Part shown: piece after piece, positions 1-12,530 of the stretch | Numbering within the stretch: position 1 is the stretch's first letter | Layout: each line of letters starts with the position of its first letter | DNA from: Dallia pectoralis | Taxonomy: Eukaryota; Chordata; Actinopteri; Esociformes; Umbridae | Direction of reading: 5' to 3' | NCBI GenBank assembly: GCA_029465975.1 | Contig: CM055754.1 | Span: forward strand, 6,335,604-6,399,603 | Length of the DNA stretch: 64,000 nt | Position numbers and translations under genes: made by a program | The notes under the pieces: generated by a model | Seen by the model: the letters and a program-made list of their open reading frames with translations, nothing else | Database searches by the model: none | Told to the model about the DNA's origin: nothing

Positions 1-3000
1 GCTTGCCACACGTTGTTTGTTGATCGATGAGGACTGGTTTTCATCATAGAGGAGGTTGACCTCCCTGTAGACGATTAGACCCCAGTTCTCCATGGCTCCA
101 GTCCCGAAGTCAGGGATAGCGATCATATCTGATACAAGAGAAACACATCGGTAGCATTTGATGATCTACATTATTATGGATTGGTAAAATGTTTCTTAAG
201 TACTCACTCATATAATAAATGAAGTATTTTTTATGTGCCATCATTTAAGGGTGGACTATTCATACTTTATAACTGTATGCATTTATGCTTTTAGTGATCA
301 GTATTATTTAAAAAGTTTATTGCTTGGGTCGTCCTATCACACTTCCAGGCAGATTAAGAAAAACTAATCCAGCCTTCATCGTCAACATTAATGTCAGACC
401 ATATCTGCCAGATCCTGGGCCAAATTCAGTGACTACTGAGCACATTCAGGATTCACTTTAAAACCCAAGGCTTAATGTTAATGTTTTCAATGGATTGAGA
501 CACATTAGCAAACTCATCTAATTTAGCTACAAGTCCGAACTCCCTCCCCTAGAAATGTCTCAGAACTATAGGACTAATCCTTCTGCTCTATTGCCTCGTA
601 TGTCATTTTCTCCCAGATTATCTGAAGGCCACATGGTCACTATTTTTAATAAACTTTTAGCATTTTCAGAAGGACAACACTATATTAGCATTTCATTTGT
701 CTGAAGTTGTACTTCAACAGTGCCTAGGAAATTAATTCACACACATATCTACATTTTATTGTGTCACAACACAGATTTGCTATTGATCAACATCTATATA
801 TATATGGCATCTATATCAATTCATTGTATCCAGTGCCGGCTTACACAGTGAGTACGAGGGTTTATTAGTGATCGCCGTTTACCTAATTTTGGAATGGAGT
901 AATTCATGTTGAAATATTCCTCGAAGAAGTCAAATATGACCTGAGTCATGTTAGCAGCGTACTCCGCTGTCGCGATCTGGGAAGGCTGGGCGTAGATTCG
1001 CAACTGTAAGACATTTTTATAAAGCAGAGTTATTAAGTGTGTATATACTGTCCACAGTATGTGCAATCATGTGCATGTGTTATATACAATCAGAATATCC
1101 ATGACCAGATACTATATTCGATATATAGCATATAGATTGTCACCATTACTTTCTGTCAGTTTCAACACTCGTATTATCAGGCTGGCAAAAGAAAAGCAAC
1201 AGCAGTTGATGACGTACAAATGACCAAATGTGAAAAATAACCCTAGAATTGGCGTCAGTGAAGTCACCAACAACTTCGAGAATGATTGGGTGAAAGTGTT
1301 ACAATCTTTTTTACGCTGTAACCTATGGCAGAAGAATGACAAAAATACATCTAAATTGAACATGTCATGGGGCTCACTTGCTGAAGAGGAAACTTCCCAA
1401 ACAAGCAACTGTTCAAAATGGATTTAGTAAAGGCTTGACAAAGATTATACCAAATGCTTTGGTGGTCGCGGATTCACTTCTTCACTACATTTGCTTAAAA
1501 GTTGAAATATTCCAATAATAGTTAGCGTTAAATAGGGGGGACGGAACTCTGACAGTGCTGTTATTCTTAGTTGGTATAACAAATATGTGTTGAGATAGGC
1601 ATTGAAAAAGTGTGACAGTCGGTACTTTTTCCTCAAAGTTAGTTATTAAATGTATTTTCATATGCCTAGAGTGTACATAAAATTTGGAGGATATTGTACT
1701 TAGCTAATACAGTTTTTCAAACATTGACATTGACAGACTCTCATGTTGAAACTATATAACATATATAAGTTGTAAATATTTTTTATATATTATTATTTTA
1801 AGGAACAACCATGAGACCTATCAATAACTGCAGAGATAAATAACAAGTACTCACTGGTATTCCTCGAGAAGATGTCTTTTCCACGAATGTAAACTGGTGC
1901 ACAGCGAAACACACCAAGTATGTACTCATTTGAACAGACCTCTGGAAGGATGTTTTGATTTTGCCGCTTGAAATAGTTTCAGGTTTGCCCTAAAAAGTAA
2001 GTGGTCTTAAGTTAAATAAAGATGACAGTCTTTAAAGAAGATCAGCCTGTCCTATAGCTGTGTTCTGCTCTGAATACCACGACCACAAAATGTACGCTGG
2101 CATTTGCATTCATGACATTCCCTCTCCCTCAAATAAACAAACAAGTAACACAAAGCCTGTTTCGTGCATATGGCTGTATTGGACCAAATACTGAACAGAA
2201 CGCACCTCAACTGGCATATTGGAGAGGGCTTCGTAGTCCTGATGGTGGGTAATGGAGATCAGGTAGGTGGCCTTTTTGTTTGGCTCATCAAAACAAGGGA
2301 AGGATTTGCGGGCGTCGGTTGGCTCATGGTCGGTGGCAGCGATTTTTCTTGGGAGAAAAAAACATGGCGTCATTCCTTGAACAACTATGTCAACATGTTT
2401 TATTACGTCCATGCGCTATCTACACGTTTACTGGATTATGATTGGAAATTGTACTTCAAATTCCCAATACAAAATAAATAATTAATGGCCAATGCTGAAC
2501 ATACTAGGAAAGACATTAGCGTGCGACAGACAGAAGATCGCCGCCAACGCTCTTTGGTCCCAGGGAGGGCCGGTCACCTGTGACTACGAGGCGTTCTCCC
2601 GCAATTTCTGCTCGGTTTTTGACCATCCTTCTGTGGAAAGGGAGGCGTGGGGGTGTCTCGTAGTCACAGGGGAAGAGAAGCGTGCAGGAGTTTGCGCTGG
2701 AGTTTAGGACCCTGGCGGTGGTGGCTGGGTGGAACGAGTTGGCCTACATTGATTTTGTTCTTTACTCTCTCTCCTCAGCCCCAGTGTACATCGTGAGATA
2801 CATCAAGGATTCCAGACGCCAGGGAGGGGGCCTCCAGTATCTCGTGGTGTGGGAGGGGTACGGTCCAGAGGAGCGGTTTTGGGTGCTGCTTCTCGTCCTC
2901 CGGGTCGACCCGGGGTAATATCGGCTACACTGAACCTGACTCCGTCCTTCCTCTTTACACACCTCACCTGGAGCGGTTACATTTCCAGCACCTTTTTGAA

Positions 3001-4986
3001 CGTGTCACAAAGAATAAAGGTAGTTCTAATGGTAAAAGCAGATCCATCTCTGTAGTAGCGTGGTGTACCTAATGAAGTGGCCGGGAAGTGTAGCAGTGAT
3101 AGTTCTACAGCGCAGTATTTTCGACCAACCAATATGTAACCATCATACATTTATCAGCAGTCATAGTAGCAGCATAGTAACAATATGTAGTATTAGTTAC
3201 TAGGGAACAATTTCTGTCCAACATTGCCAGTGAGCTTCAGGGCCTATTATGCACACTTGCACAATATTCCTAAAACAGGCTACTAATACGCAACTAGCTA
3301 CGTAAAATATTGTGAAAGATAACATGTGTAGGTCGACTTATTTTAAGATTTTATCAGACTGTCTCATTCATTCAGGGGGAAAAAATTTAGATCTCCCTTT
3401 CTCGGGAATCTGACTCATCTAGGAGGCATCTGAGAGAGTCACATGGATAATGCAGTATTTCCTATATTAACTTCAGGTTAAAGGGTGAGAGCTGTCAGTG
3501 CTTCAATCCCATGCCGCGCCTTATACAATCATAGATTACCCCCGGACATCCAGTATCTCATCGTATGAGCTATACTCATGCTGTACCACACTCATTCAGG
3601 GAGCTACAGTTCATTCAAGAAACCATGAATGCCAACATGTACTGTGACATACTGAGCAGAGCGTGATCCCCTCCCTCTGGAGAGACTGGGCAACAGGGCA
3701 GAATTCCAACATGATAACGACCCCAAACACACCTGCAAGACGATCACTGGCTTGCTAAAGAAGCTAAGGGTAAAGGTGATGGACTTGCCATGTCTCCAGA
3801 TCAAAACCCTATTGAGCATCTGTGGGGCATCCTCAAACGGAAGGTGGAGGAGCGCAAGGTCTCTAACATCCACCAGCTCTGTGATGTCGTCATGGAGGAG
3901 TGGAAGAGAACTCCAGTGACACCCTGTGAAGCTCTGGTGAACTCCATGCCCAAGAGGGTTAAGGCATTGCTGGAAAATAATGGTGGTCACACAAAATATT
4001 GGCACTGGGCCCAAATCTGTAATGTGAGGGGTGTACTCACTTTTGTGAGATACTGTACATTTCTGTGAAAATCATGTGAAATTCAACAATTGTATGCCCA
4101 ATAATGGGGATAAAACCAGAAACAAATGTAATGGTAAATACTACAATTGCTGTAATCCAGTGTTTCCCTCTGCTACCTGTATTTGTCAATAGCCGTCTTC
4201 TTGCTCTTTAAATTATATATATTATTATATTATTAAATTATATATTATCTATATATTTTAAGGAAAAGAACCACCTTCTCCATTTTAAATGTACTGAAAT
4301 ACACCCATCTATCACCACACACTCCTTCCTGCATATACTTACTTGGTGACCCCATTCTCTGTGTAGCTGACTCTATAGAATCCCACCAGAGATCCATTGA
4401 GCCAGCCTTGGAAGTCCAGGCTGAGAATATATACCTCCCCCGGCTTGGTGACAACAAGCTCCTCTGCCGCCTCGATCACTACATACTCCTGTGGTTTGAA
4501 CTCAAAGCAGCCCTTGACGGCTACGTCCACGTCCCTTTCAGCCGTTGCTGTTTTCAGGACGAGCATAGGGACTGTGCTGACAAATGTCTCCCGTATGTGA
4601 AGCCAAAGATGCTTCGTGGGCCTGGTCACTTCCAGGTGCACGGACACACTCCCCGTGTAGAGGTCTGTGGTCAGGTCAGGTTCCAGATGAAGGTCATAGT
4701 GCACTGGCTTCACGTAGTCAGGCAGACGGAAATTCCTCCAGTCCCCATCAGTGCTGTTGGAGGGCCTGCAGGGTCCTCTGTCGACTGGTGGGGGGGAGGT
4801 AGCAGTTGGTTTGGGGGTTTCCTCTGTCGGGACTGGGTCAGCCGGGGTGATGTCCTGTCGTGTTAGGCCCACCCCCAGCCCCACAGATACAGCTGATAGC
4901 ACCACCACAGCACAGATAATGGCTACATGCTTTCCTCGGATGCAATAGCTCTTCTCCTCGTTTTCAAACTCCAGGCGTTCGACCAT
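1..4986 (-). CDS. enpep: Glutamyl aminopeptidase (aminopeptidase A), 5' part of gene, exons 1-5
   Basis: M1-family zinc ectopeptidase that removes N-terminal acidic residues from peptides (e.g. angiotensin II) at the cell surface. Exons on the minus strand: 4986-4343, 2347-2206, 1989-1855, 1003-883 and 128 to beyond position 1; all junctions are GT-AG and phases agree (644, 142, 135, 121 nt). Exon 1 encodes a short cytosolic tail, a signal-anchor helix (CAVVVLSAVSVGLGVGL), a Pro/Thr-rich stalk and the start of the ectodomain. Exon 2 carries ATDHEPTDARKSFPCFDEP, exon 3 MSTYLVCFAVHQF, exon 4 TAEYAANMTQ, exon 5 the exopeptidase motif GAMENWG. The HEXXH zinc site should lie just left of the window. 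Matches ENPEP better than ANPEP in the tail (SYCIRGKHVAI) and in the whole exon 1-2 region. No breaks seen in these five exons. Confidence 0.93.
2570..2990 (+). mobile_element. Ty3/gypsy-type retrotransposon remnant, gag joined to chromodomain
   Basis: Lies in enpep intron 1, antisense to the gene. Broken reading frames show a gag-like piece (VFDHPSVEREAW around 2617-2655; EFALEFRTLAVVAGWNE around 2684-2735) followed almost directly by an integrase C-terminal chromodomain (YLVVWEGYGPEERFWV around 2838-2885). Everything normally between them (protease, reverse transcriptase, RNase H, integrase core) is missing, so this is an internally deleted, dead chromovirus-type copy. Frameshifts separate the pieces. 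Confidence 0.75.
3604..4068 (+). mobile_element. Tc1-like transposase C-terminal fragment
   Basis: In enpep intron 1. A frameshifted stretch reads NDPKHTCKTITGLLKK, then SPDQNPIEHLWGILKRKVEE, then VNSMPKRVKALLENNGGHTKY, which is the C-terminal third of the DD34E catalytic domain of fish Tc1-like elements, including the final Glu in NPIEHLWG. The 5' part of the element and the N-terminal DNA-binding region are absent, so it is an inactive remnant. Confidence 0.85.
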
Positions 4987-7454
4987 GGTGCCCGGTTTGG
5001 CAGCGTACGACCAAACGCTGTGGCTTCAGATATCCTCAGATACAGGAGCTATAATGTGGATATTCCAGATCAGACCAGATTCCAGTTATAAAAATATATT
5101 TCCAGATCAAATATTTAGATTTGTGGCAAAGTTCACATAAAACCGAGCACAGTTCATCTTCTAGAGAACCTAATACAAGACTCCTAGGTTAAGCTACCAC
5201 ATTCAGATGAGAGTATATTTGAGAGAAAATAATATTGCTCTGACCTGATCCAAGTTCAATCTGTCGGTCATAAAGTGCACAGCAGCCTGTGGGAGGAGGA
5301 CAGAACAGGAATGGAATGGTGTGGAGGAGAACCTGGAGGAGGCGTCCACAACACATTAGAGAGAGAGTATCAGTGGAGGCAAGTCTTATATACTCGACAG
5401 AAAACACATTGCTGTTCATACTGTGCACTGGTTAAACATCTATCTATCCCTGTAAATCAACAACTGGGAGGCAAAAGTCACATCTCAATTAGGTTGGCGT
5501 TATTGGAAGTCTAGCTTCAGCATTTTGTATAAACGGGTTGAAAACTAGATTAGCCAACTAACAAAACACTTAACACTTTTGTAAACCAACACGAAGCAGA
5601 CAAACTCTGAAGAAATTAGTGTTCACTCAGTATATTTACTATTTGTTTGTTTTTTCATCGCTTTTGTAGATAGAACAACATAAATGTTAATAAGGCCAAT
5701 ACTTACATTGAAGAACAGTTGAGTAAACATGGCCAAGCAGGATCAAAGGGGCCTTTTGGCTGTACATGTGCAGTAAAACAAGGAACTTATTGTCTCATAG
5801 ATGGCCAGAATTCAATGGGATGATAGTGAACAGACGTCTTTGGGTTGCCATAAACCACATAGGATCCATGGTGTACAAAGACAATAACCATTACATTGTG
5901 CAGTACGTTTGGTTTGCAGGATATTTTTGCAGCGCTTTATGAATGAAACATTTCACAGTTCACTATAATGAACGTATATATCGTTTGTTTCTTGGGCTTA
6001 AATAAGTTATACATTGATCATCACATCAATTGAAGGCATTACAAAAAGAATCACAATTATAAATGCTGTGGCTTAAAAACAAATTCCCAAATTGGTTTCG
6101 ATATTTACTCATCTTTATTTACAAAGGAATGAACAAAATGTTTACAGCAATAAAAACAAAGACCTAGGAAGGCGCTAATAGCTAACTCAACATGTGCAGC
6201 ATAAACTACCCTGACTTATCATCATAAAAGATCAGGTCAAGGTCACTGCAATATCTGATATTTCAAGACTCATCAACAGCAGTAAAACTATACTGCAGGT
6301 AAGTATGTCTAAAATGTTCTTAAAGCTCCTAACTGGAAAACTGTTTGTCATTGAAATCTTTTTCCACAAGTACAAAGTAGACAATGTGTTTTTACGCTGG
6401 ATCCCTCAAAACAAATAATACATTTTAATTGTAATAAAACCCTAACATTTGTTAGATCTAAAGAATTACAAATTATTATTGTAGATTTTAATCTGTTTTT
6501 TTAATCTACATAATTCCTTTTATATTTTTTCCTAAAACATTATATATCATTTAATCTGCATTAAATTGCACCTCAAACAGTGTACCTTACACCACATGTG
6601 TAAAAAATAAAAGTATACTTATTCTTTACAGCATTTCAGTGACCATGAACGACTGTATATCTCCCGCAATGCGTGTCGGTTTTGTGTGACAAGTTTGATG
6701 GAGTAATGTGGGTTTCAAAACCTGATGAATTAAAGGCATTTATGAAATAATAACAAAGAGCAATGTGGTTACATATTACATATTTAAACATTCATGTAAA
6801 TGCCAACATGTCATGAATATGCCAACATTGGTCACTTTGAAAATATACAAATGTAAAATATTCTTTATGTTTACACTGTTTCCCATGGTCTCCAAATTCC
6901 CCAGATCATAATCCAAACAAGCATCGATGTGCTGGATCAACAAGTCATAGTGTTTTGGCTCAACAATGTATGTAATATATACAAATGTGACAATACAAAT
7001 ACAACACAAAAAAAACATACACAGAACACTATCCAAAAAGTGCAGAAGCTTCGGGACTAGCTTCTGAGTCAAGGAAAAGACGGACTGGAAGCCCTGGACC
7101 AAAATATTTAAACTGTGTTTGTCCTTATTGCTTCATAAAAAAGGCCTGGCTAAACTACTTTCAACTAGGAAGATTACCTCTGTATCCTGTTTCTATGTTT
7201 TTGGTTAAAAACATCCCTTGAGGACCTATTTTATAACTGCGGGTGTCAGTGAATCGCCATCGGTAATAGAACAAACACAATCCATGCAGGATAATGCACA
7301 CATTGAGGAAAGAAATTGTTCCCCAGCGCGAACTCACAGAACTCAAAATAAAACAGATACAGTGTTACAATCTTCATCAATAGATGTCTCTTTCAAATGC
7401 TAACTGGGCGGTAGAGAATATGAAGTCCCATTACAGTAGCAGATTAATCGGCGT
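4987..7454. other. Intergenic region between enpep and lrit3-like gene
   Basis: Holds the enpep promoter and probably the lrit3 3' UTR at its right side. Mostly AT-rich unique sequence. One short minus-strand stretch at 7161-7346 reads as a hydrophobic helix followed by basic residues and is discussed as a finding. No other gene, RNA or repeat was recognised. Confidence 0.5.
5385..5392 (-). promoter_or_regulatory. Putative enpep TATA box
   Basis: The minus strand reads TATATAAG here, about 400 nt upstream of the enpep start codon. This would place transcription start near 5355 and a 5' UTR of roughly 370 nt. It is the only good TATA-like motif I noticed just upstream of the gene; there is no experimental support. 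Confidence 0.35.
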
Positions 7455-10400
7455 CTATAGTTGGTTGTGGTTTTCTTCTGGTGTAGACATTGGAGTGGTA
7501 GACTTTTCTAACGAGGTAGGTATAGTATTGAAAAATATCTGAGATTCTCTGTTTGGCTTCGGGACTGAGGTCTTTTTGCGTTTGGGTGTGTTGTAACGTG
7601 GTGAGGTTGAGGGTATTTCTTTCAAGGATATTTTAATATTCTGTTTTTCATTTGTCGGAGGTGTGACATACTTGAGATTAAGAAGAGTCTTCTTCTTAGG
7701 GGCGAAGATTGAAGTATTATTCTTTGCCCATTTCACCTTTTGCGGGAGGAGTTTTCTATTGTTGGACGAGTTTCTCGACGAAGCTTTGCGCGTCTTATTC
7801 TTCAGGAACGGGGGCGCAGCGATCACCCCCAATACCCTGAGTGTAATAGGGGCTTCGGCTGTTCCCGCCCGGTTCTGTGCTTGGCACCGATATTCTCCCG
7901 CATCCTTATACGAAAGTCCGTTCAGGCTGATTATAGACCATCGGATTCCTACATGTGGAGATTCCTGCATAACTGCAATGTAACAAAACATGACACGAGA
8001 TTTACTGCGACAGCGTCAGAATGCGAGAGACGAGAAAAAGTCACAGTTACTCACAGCTGTCCAAGTTGATGGGTAGTTTTTCAGGGTCAGGTTTGCTCTC
8101 AGGTTGTTGACAGCATTCTGTCAAGATCAAACATAATCAGACTTGGAAAAATAAAAAAATAAATCACTGTGAATGAAATTCCAAATGTTTAGTTAATTAT
8201 GGGTATATCTTAATTTTTTATCTATTTGTTCACCATTGTGAATAACACCTATTACTTTTTTCATGTTTTTTTATTGCTACAGAGAGGGGTTTTCTACTGT
8301 TAGATGAGGATTTACTAGAAGCTGCAGGTTTATTTTTTTTAAATCAACCCCAACACCCTTCGTTCAGAAGGAAATGAGTGGCTTTTAAATCCCCACTTAA
8401 TGCTGCACCAATGTTGCATTTTACTTAAGGAACTATAACATAGACCACATAAGGTAAATGAATAAATCATCAAGAAATAAAGTTGTTAACTATAGACACT
8501 CCGCTCTGACTTTCAGTAAGATTTACAACAATCGTCGTCCTCTTTTCGTTCCTTTTGTTGTACACTGTTTGACTTTTGACCGGCAAATGCAGACCAGATT
8601 GTCTTATTATTTAGGTTCTCAATAACTCCATATGTGCTTTAAACAAAAGCATTTCACATGATAACTTAATACAGATCGCAAATTACGGTAAAAAGAATGG
8701 CATGGTTGAATATCTGTTCAATGACAATGAATCATCAGAATTGGTGGAATGCCATGCAGAACGTTTATAAAGACCTGTGTTGTATATCGAGGCTCCGGCA
8801 GCTTTTGTCCAGGTGAGTACGGGGGTGGGGTAGCCAGTGGCATCACAGCGGAGCATCACGTTGCTGCCTAGGGTGGAGGTGACCCGGGTTGCTAAGGGCT
8901 GAACAGAGGGCCTCTGACACTGCGACATGTCCTCCAGCTGGATGGGAGACCCCTCGCTACGACTACAGGTCAGGAGCTGGTCCATCAGGGCCACAGGGCT
9001 CCCCTGGAACCTGGACTGGGTCAGCAGCGTGGAGATTTGGCAGTCACATTGCCATACGTTGTCATGGAGACCTACGGACAAAATATAACACATCCAGAGG
9101 AAATGCAGGGTTTTATGTGAGCATTTCTCAATTTCCCATTGTGTTTTTTTGTATCCATCGCCAGCATTATTATTGGTGAACCATACCCAACACTCTTCTC
9201 TGTGCGGGCCCTGCCAGCTGGCCAGGGAGAGGGAGCCAGAGATCGAGCAGCTCTGAGGGCAGTGTCGCCAGTCGGTTGCTGGAAAGGTCCAGATAGGTGA
9301 CATTGGGAAGAAAAAGGGCAGCGTGGGCAGGGAGGCTGGAGAGACGGTTATTGTGCAGTCCTAGGGTTCGCAGCCTTGGCGTATCCCTGAGACCCTCCCA
9401 GGGAAAGGTCGAGAGAAGGTTTCCATCCAATCGCAGCTCACGCAGTGCCTTCAAGGAGCGACACATTTTGTCAAACGTAAATAGAAACTTCAAGCAAGTG
9501 GTGTTGCAGACAGGGCAACTATTACACCAAGACTCTGCAATTGCATGCAGGCGGATGTTGTCTGTCTCGATGTGGTCTTACCAGGGCCATACCTCAAAAT
9601 CTCATTACACCTTTTTGAGGTCTATAAACATTTGTATCTCATAGATGGCTCCAATCGCAATGCTTTTCATAAAAGATGACATTTCATGAAACCTACTGAA
9701 GGCATGTAAGCACAGCGTTTACTGACTTTTTTGATTGTTCGTTTTTGACATTTGCTTAGAGTTTACCACAAACGTTCATACATAATATATCATTTTAGAG
9801 TTAAATTGACAAATTCCCTGCCATTCTAATGCAGCGTTGCAACTAATAATGTAGGAAAATTATTTCTTGCTCGAAGTATTTGTATATTTTGCATGGTTTG
9901 TACAATAAATATATTTTCATGTACAGATTTAGCATAAATATATAATATAAATGTTTATTTAATAGTGAAGATTAAAATCAGCCTGGGATCGCCTCGGGAT
10001 TCCCCCAGTCAGAGCTGGCTAATGTTGCCCGGGAAAGGGAAGTTTGGGGTCCCCTGCTAGAGCTGCTACCCCCGCGACCCGACCCCGGATAAGCGGTTGA
10101 AGATGAGATGAGATGAGAGATTAAAATCAGTGGCTGTAGCATGCCCGTTCCTACCTTCAAGTTAAGAAAGCTGCTGGGGTGGATTGAGGTGATGGAATTG
10201 TAGGTCAGCCACAGGAACTGGAGCTCAGACAGGTAGAAGAAGGCTGCCCGTGGCACTCTGGAGACAGAGGTCTTCTCCAGACGCAACTTAACCGTGTCAG
10301 CTGGAGCATTTAGGGGAATGGCTGAGATGCGTTGTTCACTGCACAAAACCGACCTGTCAGGGCAAACAGTATGATATATGAGGTACAGTATGTGTAGTGC

Positions 10401-11378
10401 CAAATAAAGACCTATCACTCCCAACATAACGGTTCAAGTTCAAGTCAAGTATGTGAGCAAACAAGCAAGGCAAATTAAATCGACCACATCATTTTATAAG
10501 AAAAACATTAAATTGAACCACTGAACAATTTTCTAAATATTTCTAAACAATGTTTAGGTGAGTGGCACAGGTCGAACTGACGTCCACATGAACTCCCGGA
10601 CACGGGGTTTCCCAGCAGAACATTGCCCAAAGCATCACACCCCCTCCATCGGCCTGGCATCCACATTCTGGTGCCATCACTTCATCCGGCGAATAGTGCA
10701 CACGTACCACCCACAAGATATAGCAGAAAACTAAATTCATGGACCAGGCCACCTTCTTCCATGGCTCCAAGGTCCAGTTTTGATGCTTTCTTGCCCATGT
10801 GTAGACGCTTCTGACAACGGACTAGGTCATCATGTGCACTTTGACCGGTCTGCTGTTGTGACACATTCCTCCCACAACCATCATTAATATGTTCTGTGAC
10901 TTGTGCCGCACTAGACCATCTGTCAGTTTGGACCAGACAGGATGGCCTTTGTTGCCTTCGCGCATTGATGAGCCTCGAGCGCCCAACACCCTGTCGCCGG
11001 TTTGTGGTTCACTCCATACAAACATGATGTTTTGGCTCATCAGTGTATATAGTTATCCATGCTTTATTTGATGTTTAGCACTTGATGACACAAAGTAAAC
11101 TTCATTAACTTGTGCGTTGATCATACAGGCATTGCTGTAAATAGTTTACTGCAGTTTTTTTAATTAAATAGAGCTGAAAGATTTTAGATAAATCATTGCA
11201 GATCCACCGATATGCAAGAATTTAGACACTCAGCTATGCAGTTCATGAATTAAACTGTACGCTACCTTTGACCTGTCCCACTGCTCCCTCCGTAGTAAGC
11301 ACATGTACACAACGCAGGGCATGAACGGACCACAAGGAAGCAACCCTGTAACACCTGTAAAAAGACAAGTGGATACAT
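7455..11378 (-). CDS. lrit3: Leucine-rich repeat, Ig-like (LRIT3-type) protein, possibly lacking FN3/TM
   Basis: Five exons on the minus strand: 11378-11266, 10353-10155, 9448-9187, 9071-8775, 7972-7455 (113, 199, 262, 297, 518 nt; phases agree; 462 aa). LRIT3 is a synaptic adhesion protein of photoreceptors needed for ON-bipolar TRPM1 signalling. Exon 1 gives a signal peptide starting MYPLVFLQVL and the N-cap cysteines CPALCTCAYYGG. Exons 2-3 carry LRRs (KLRLEKTSVSRVP, ELRLDGNLLSTFPW, YLDLSSNRLATLP). Exon 4 has the LRR C-cap (DNVWQCDCQIS) and the first Ig cysteine (NVMLRCDATGYPTP). Exon 5 completes the Ig domain (KDAGEYRCQAQNRAG), then a Lys/Ser/Thr/Pro-rich tail and a stop. Human LRIT3 is ~679 aa with FN3 and transmembrane segments; these are not in this reading frame, so the last part may be lost or lie on an unrecognised exon. 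The neighbour enpep fits LRIT3 rather than LRIT1/2. Confidence 0.87.
8245..8365 (-). pseudogene. Degenerate duplicate of part of lrit3 exon 5, in intron 4
   Basis: The segment resembles 7700-7835 inside exon 5 (shared blocks such as ttttctattgttggacgag versus ttttctactgttagatgag, and cacccccaataccct versus aaccccaacaccctt). Its minus-strand reading gives a short Ser/Lys-rich piece like exon 5's KASSRNSSNNRK. It has no clear splice sites and looks like a decayed tandem duplication. Confidence 0.5.
9981..10117 (+). mobile_element. 5'-truncated LINE 3' end with 12-bp target duplication
   Basis: In lrit3 intron 2. It matches the copies at 22261 and 28936 in this window. It encodes the end of an ORF2-like frame (compare WERLGIPQSELANV in the 22.3 kb copy), then PRPDPG-stop and a (GATGA)n tail. 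AGATTAAAATCA flanks it at 9969-9980 and 10118-10129, the expected target-site duplication. Confidence 0.8.
10543..11060 (-). mobile_element. Tc1-like transposase remnant
   Basis: Lies in lrit3 intron 1, on the same strand as the gene. Minus-strand fragments read EPWKKVAWS, GGGVMLWAMFCWETPCPGVH and, further upstream, GDRVLGARGSSMREGNKGHP, matching the middle of a fish Tc1-like transposase (VMLWAMFCWET region). Several frameshifts, so it is inactive. Confidence 0.8.
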
Positions 11379-12294
11379 TATTCACAAGGCACGGCCGGAG
11401 TAGGCGAAACCTCGGTTCAGCTCCATATTGCATCAGACATTCACAGTCTGCCGCTCGAAACTCTCTCTCACGTTCAAGTCAGAGTGGAGAAGCAGAGGCA
11501 GATTAGTTGGGATTACCCAGGTCACTAGCACGTCGTCTTAATCCGGCCCCTCACTATATAGCATACTGCTAATTCACAACAGTAGAGGTCAACTAAATCC
11601 TTGGTCTACCAACTGGGTCTGAAATGAACATGATGCAATTTGTTGGCCGGGCATCTAATGCATTGTTGAGAGAAAATTACGTTTATTTTTCGAGCTACAG
11701 TCCTGTATTTGTTTAGTTGCATTCTCATGGTCAGTTTAATTTTAAACCGGTGTTCTATTTGGTACCACAGTGTACTGGTACTGTAGCTATTACAAGGTTG
11801 TCATATTGTTTTGAGGTAATAGGGGGGCCAGTAACCAGGACATTTCTGTTTTTAATCCCTAAAATTAAGATGCTGAAGGGTGCTTTGCCTTTGAGCAAAG
11901 TATTTAAGTCAATTTTGCAACTGCCCTATTGTCCACAAGAGGCAACCTGAGCATAGAGGAAAAAGTGGCTGCCTCCCAGTTTCCTTTTAATTCTGTCTTG
12001 TCGTGGAGTTAGCTATAATGAAAAGGAACATTATAGCTCAAACTGAAATTCTATATGAGAGCCACAGCAGAGCAACGTCGAATTGAACAAGAAATATCAT
12101 CATCCAGAAGAAAAAAAACGACCAGTCAGACATTTTACTGTCAAAAGAAGGAGGATCAACCAGATATCAACCATCCAATAATACTGGTGGAAAATGTCAA
12201 ATTAAAATAAAATCTGCTTTAATCAGCATTTTCTCCAAACAGGCCATTCTCCCAGCCTTTTAGCAACAGATCCTACTGCTCCATTGCCTCAATG

Positions 12295-12530
12295 TCCTCA
12301 CTGTCTGTCATGGTGTCCTCACTGTGTCTCATGGTGTCCTCACTGTCTCTCATGGTGTCCTCACAGTCGTTCATGGTGTCCTCACTGTGTCTCATGGTGT
12401 CCTCACTGTCTCTCATGGTGTCCTCACTGTGTCTCATGGTGTCCTCACAGTCTCTCATGGTGTCCTCACTGTCTCTCACGGTGTCCTCACAGTCTCTCAT
12501 GGTGTCCTCACTGTCTCTCTGTCTTTCTCA
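12295..12530. repeat. 21-bp minisatellite, ~11 units
   Basis: Unit approximately CATGGTGTCCTCACTGTSTCT with small variants. Because the period is a multiple of three, all forward frames and one reverse frame stay open (MRDSEDT-type repeats), but nothing around it suggests translation. Confidence 0.9.

Noticed and set aside
4397..4948. Several plus-strand open frames opposite enpep exon 1
   Set aside because: Shadows of the real minus-strand exon, whose frame matches ENPEP throughout.
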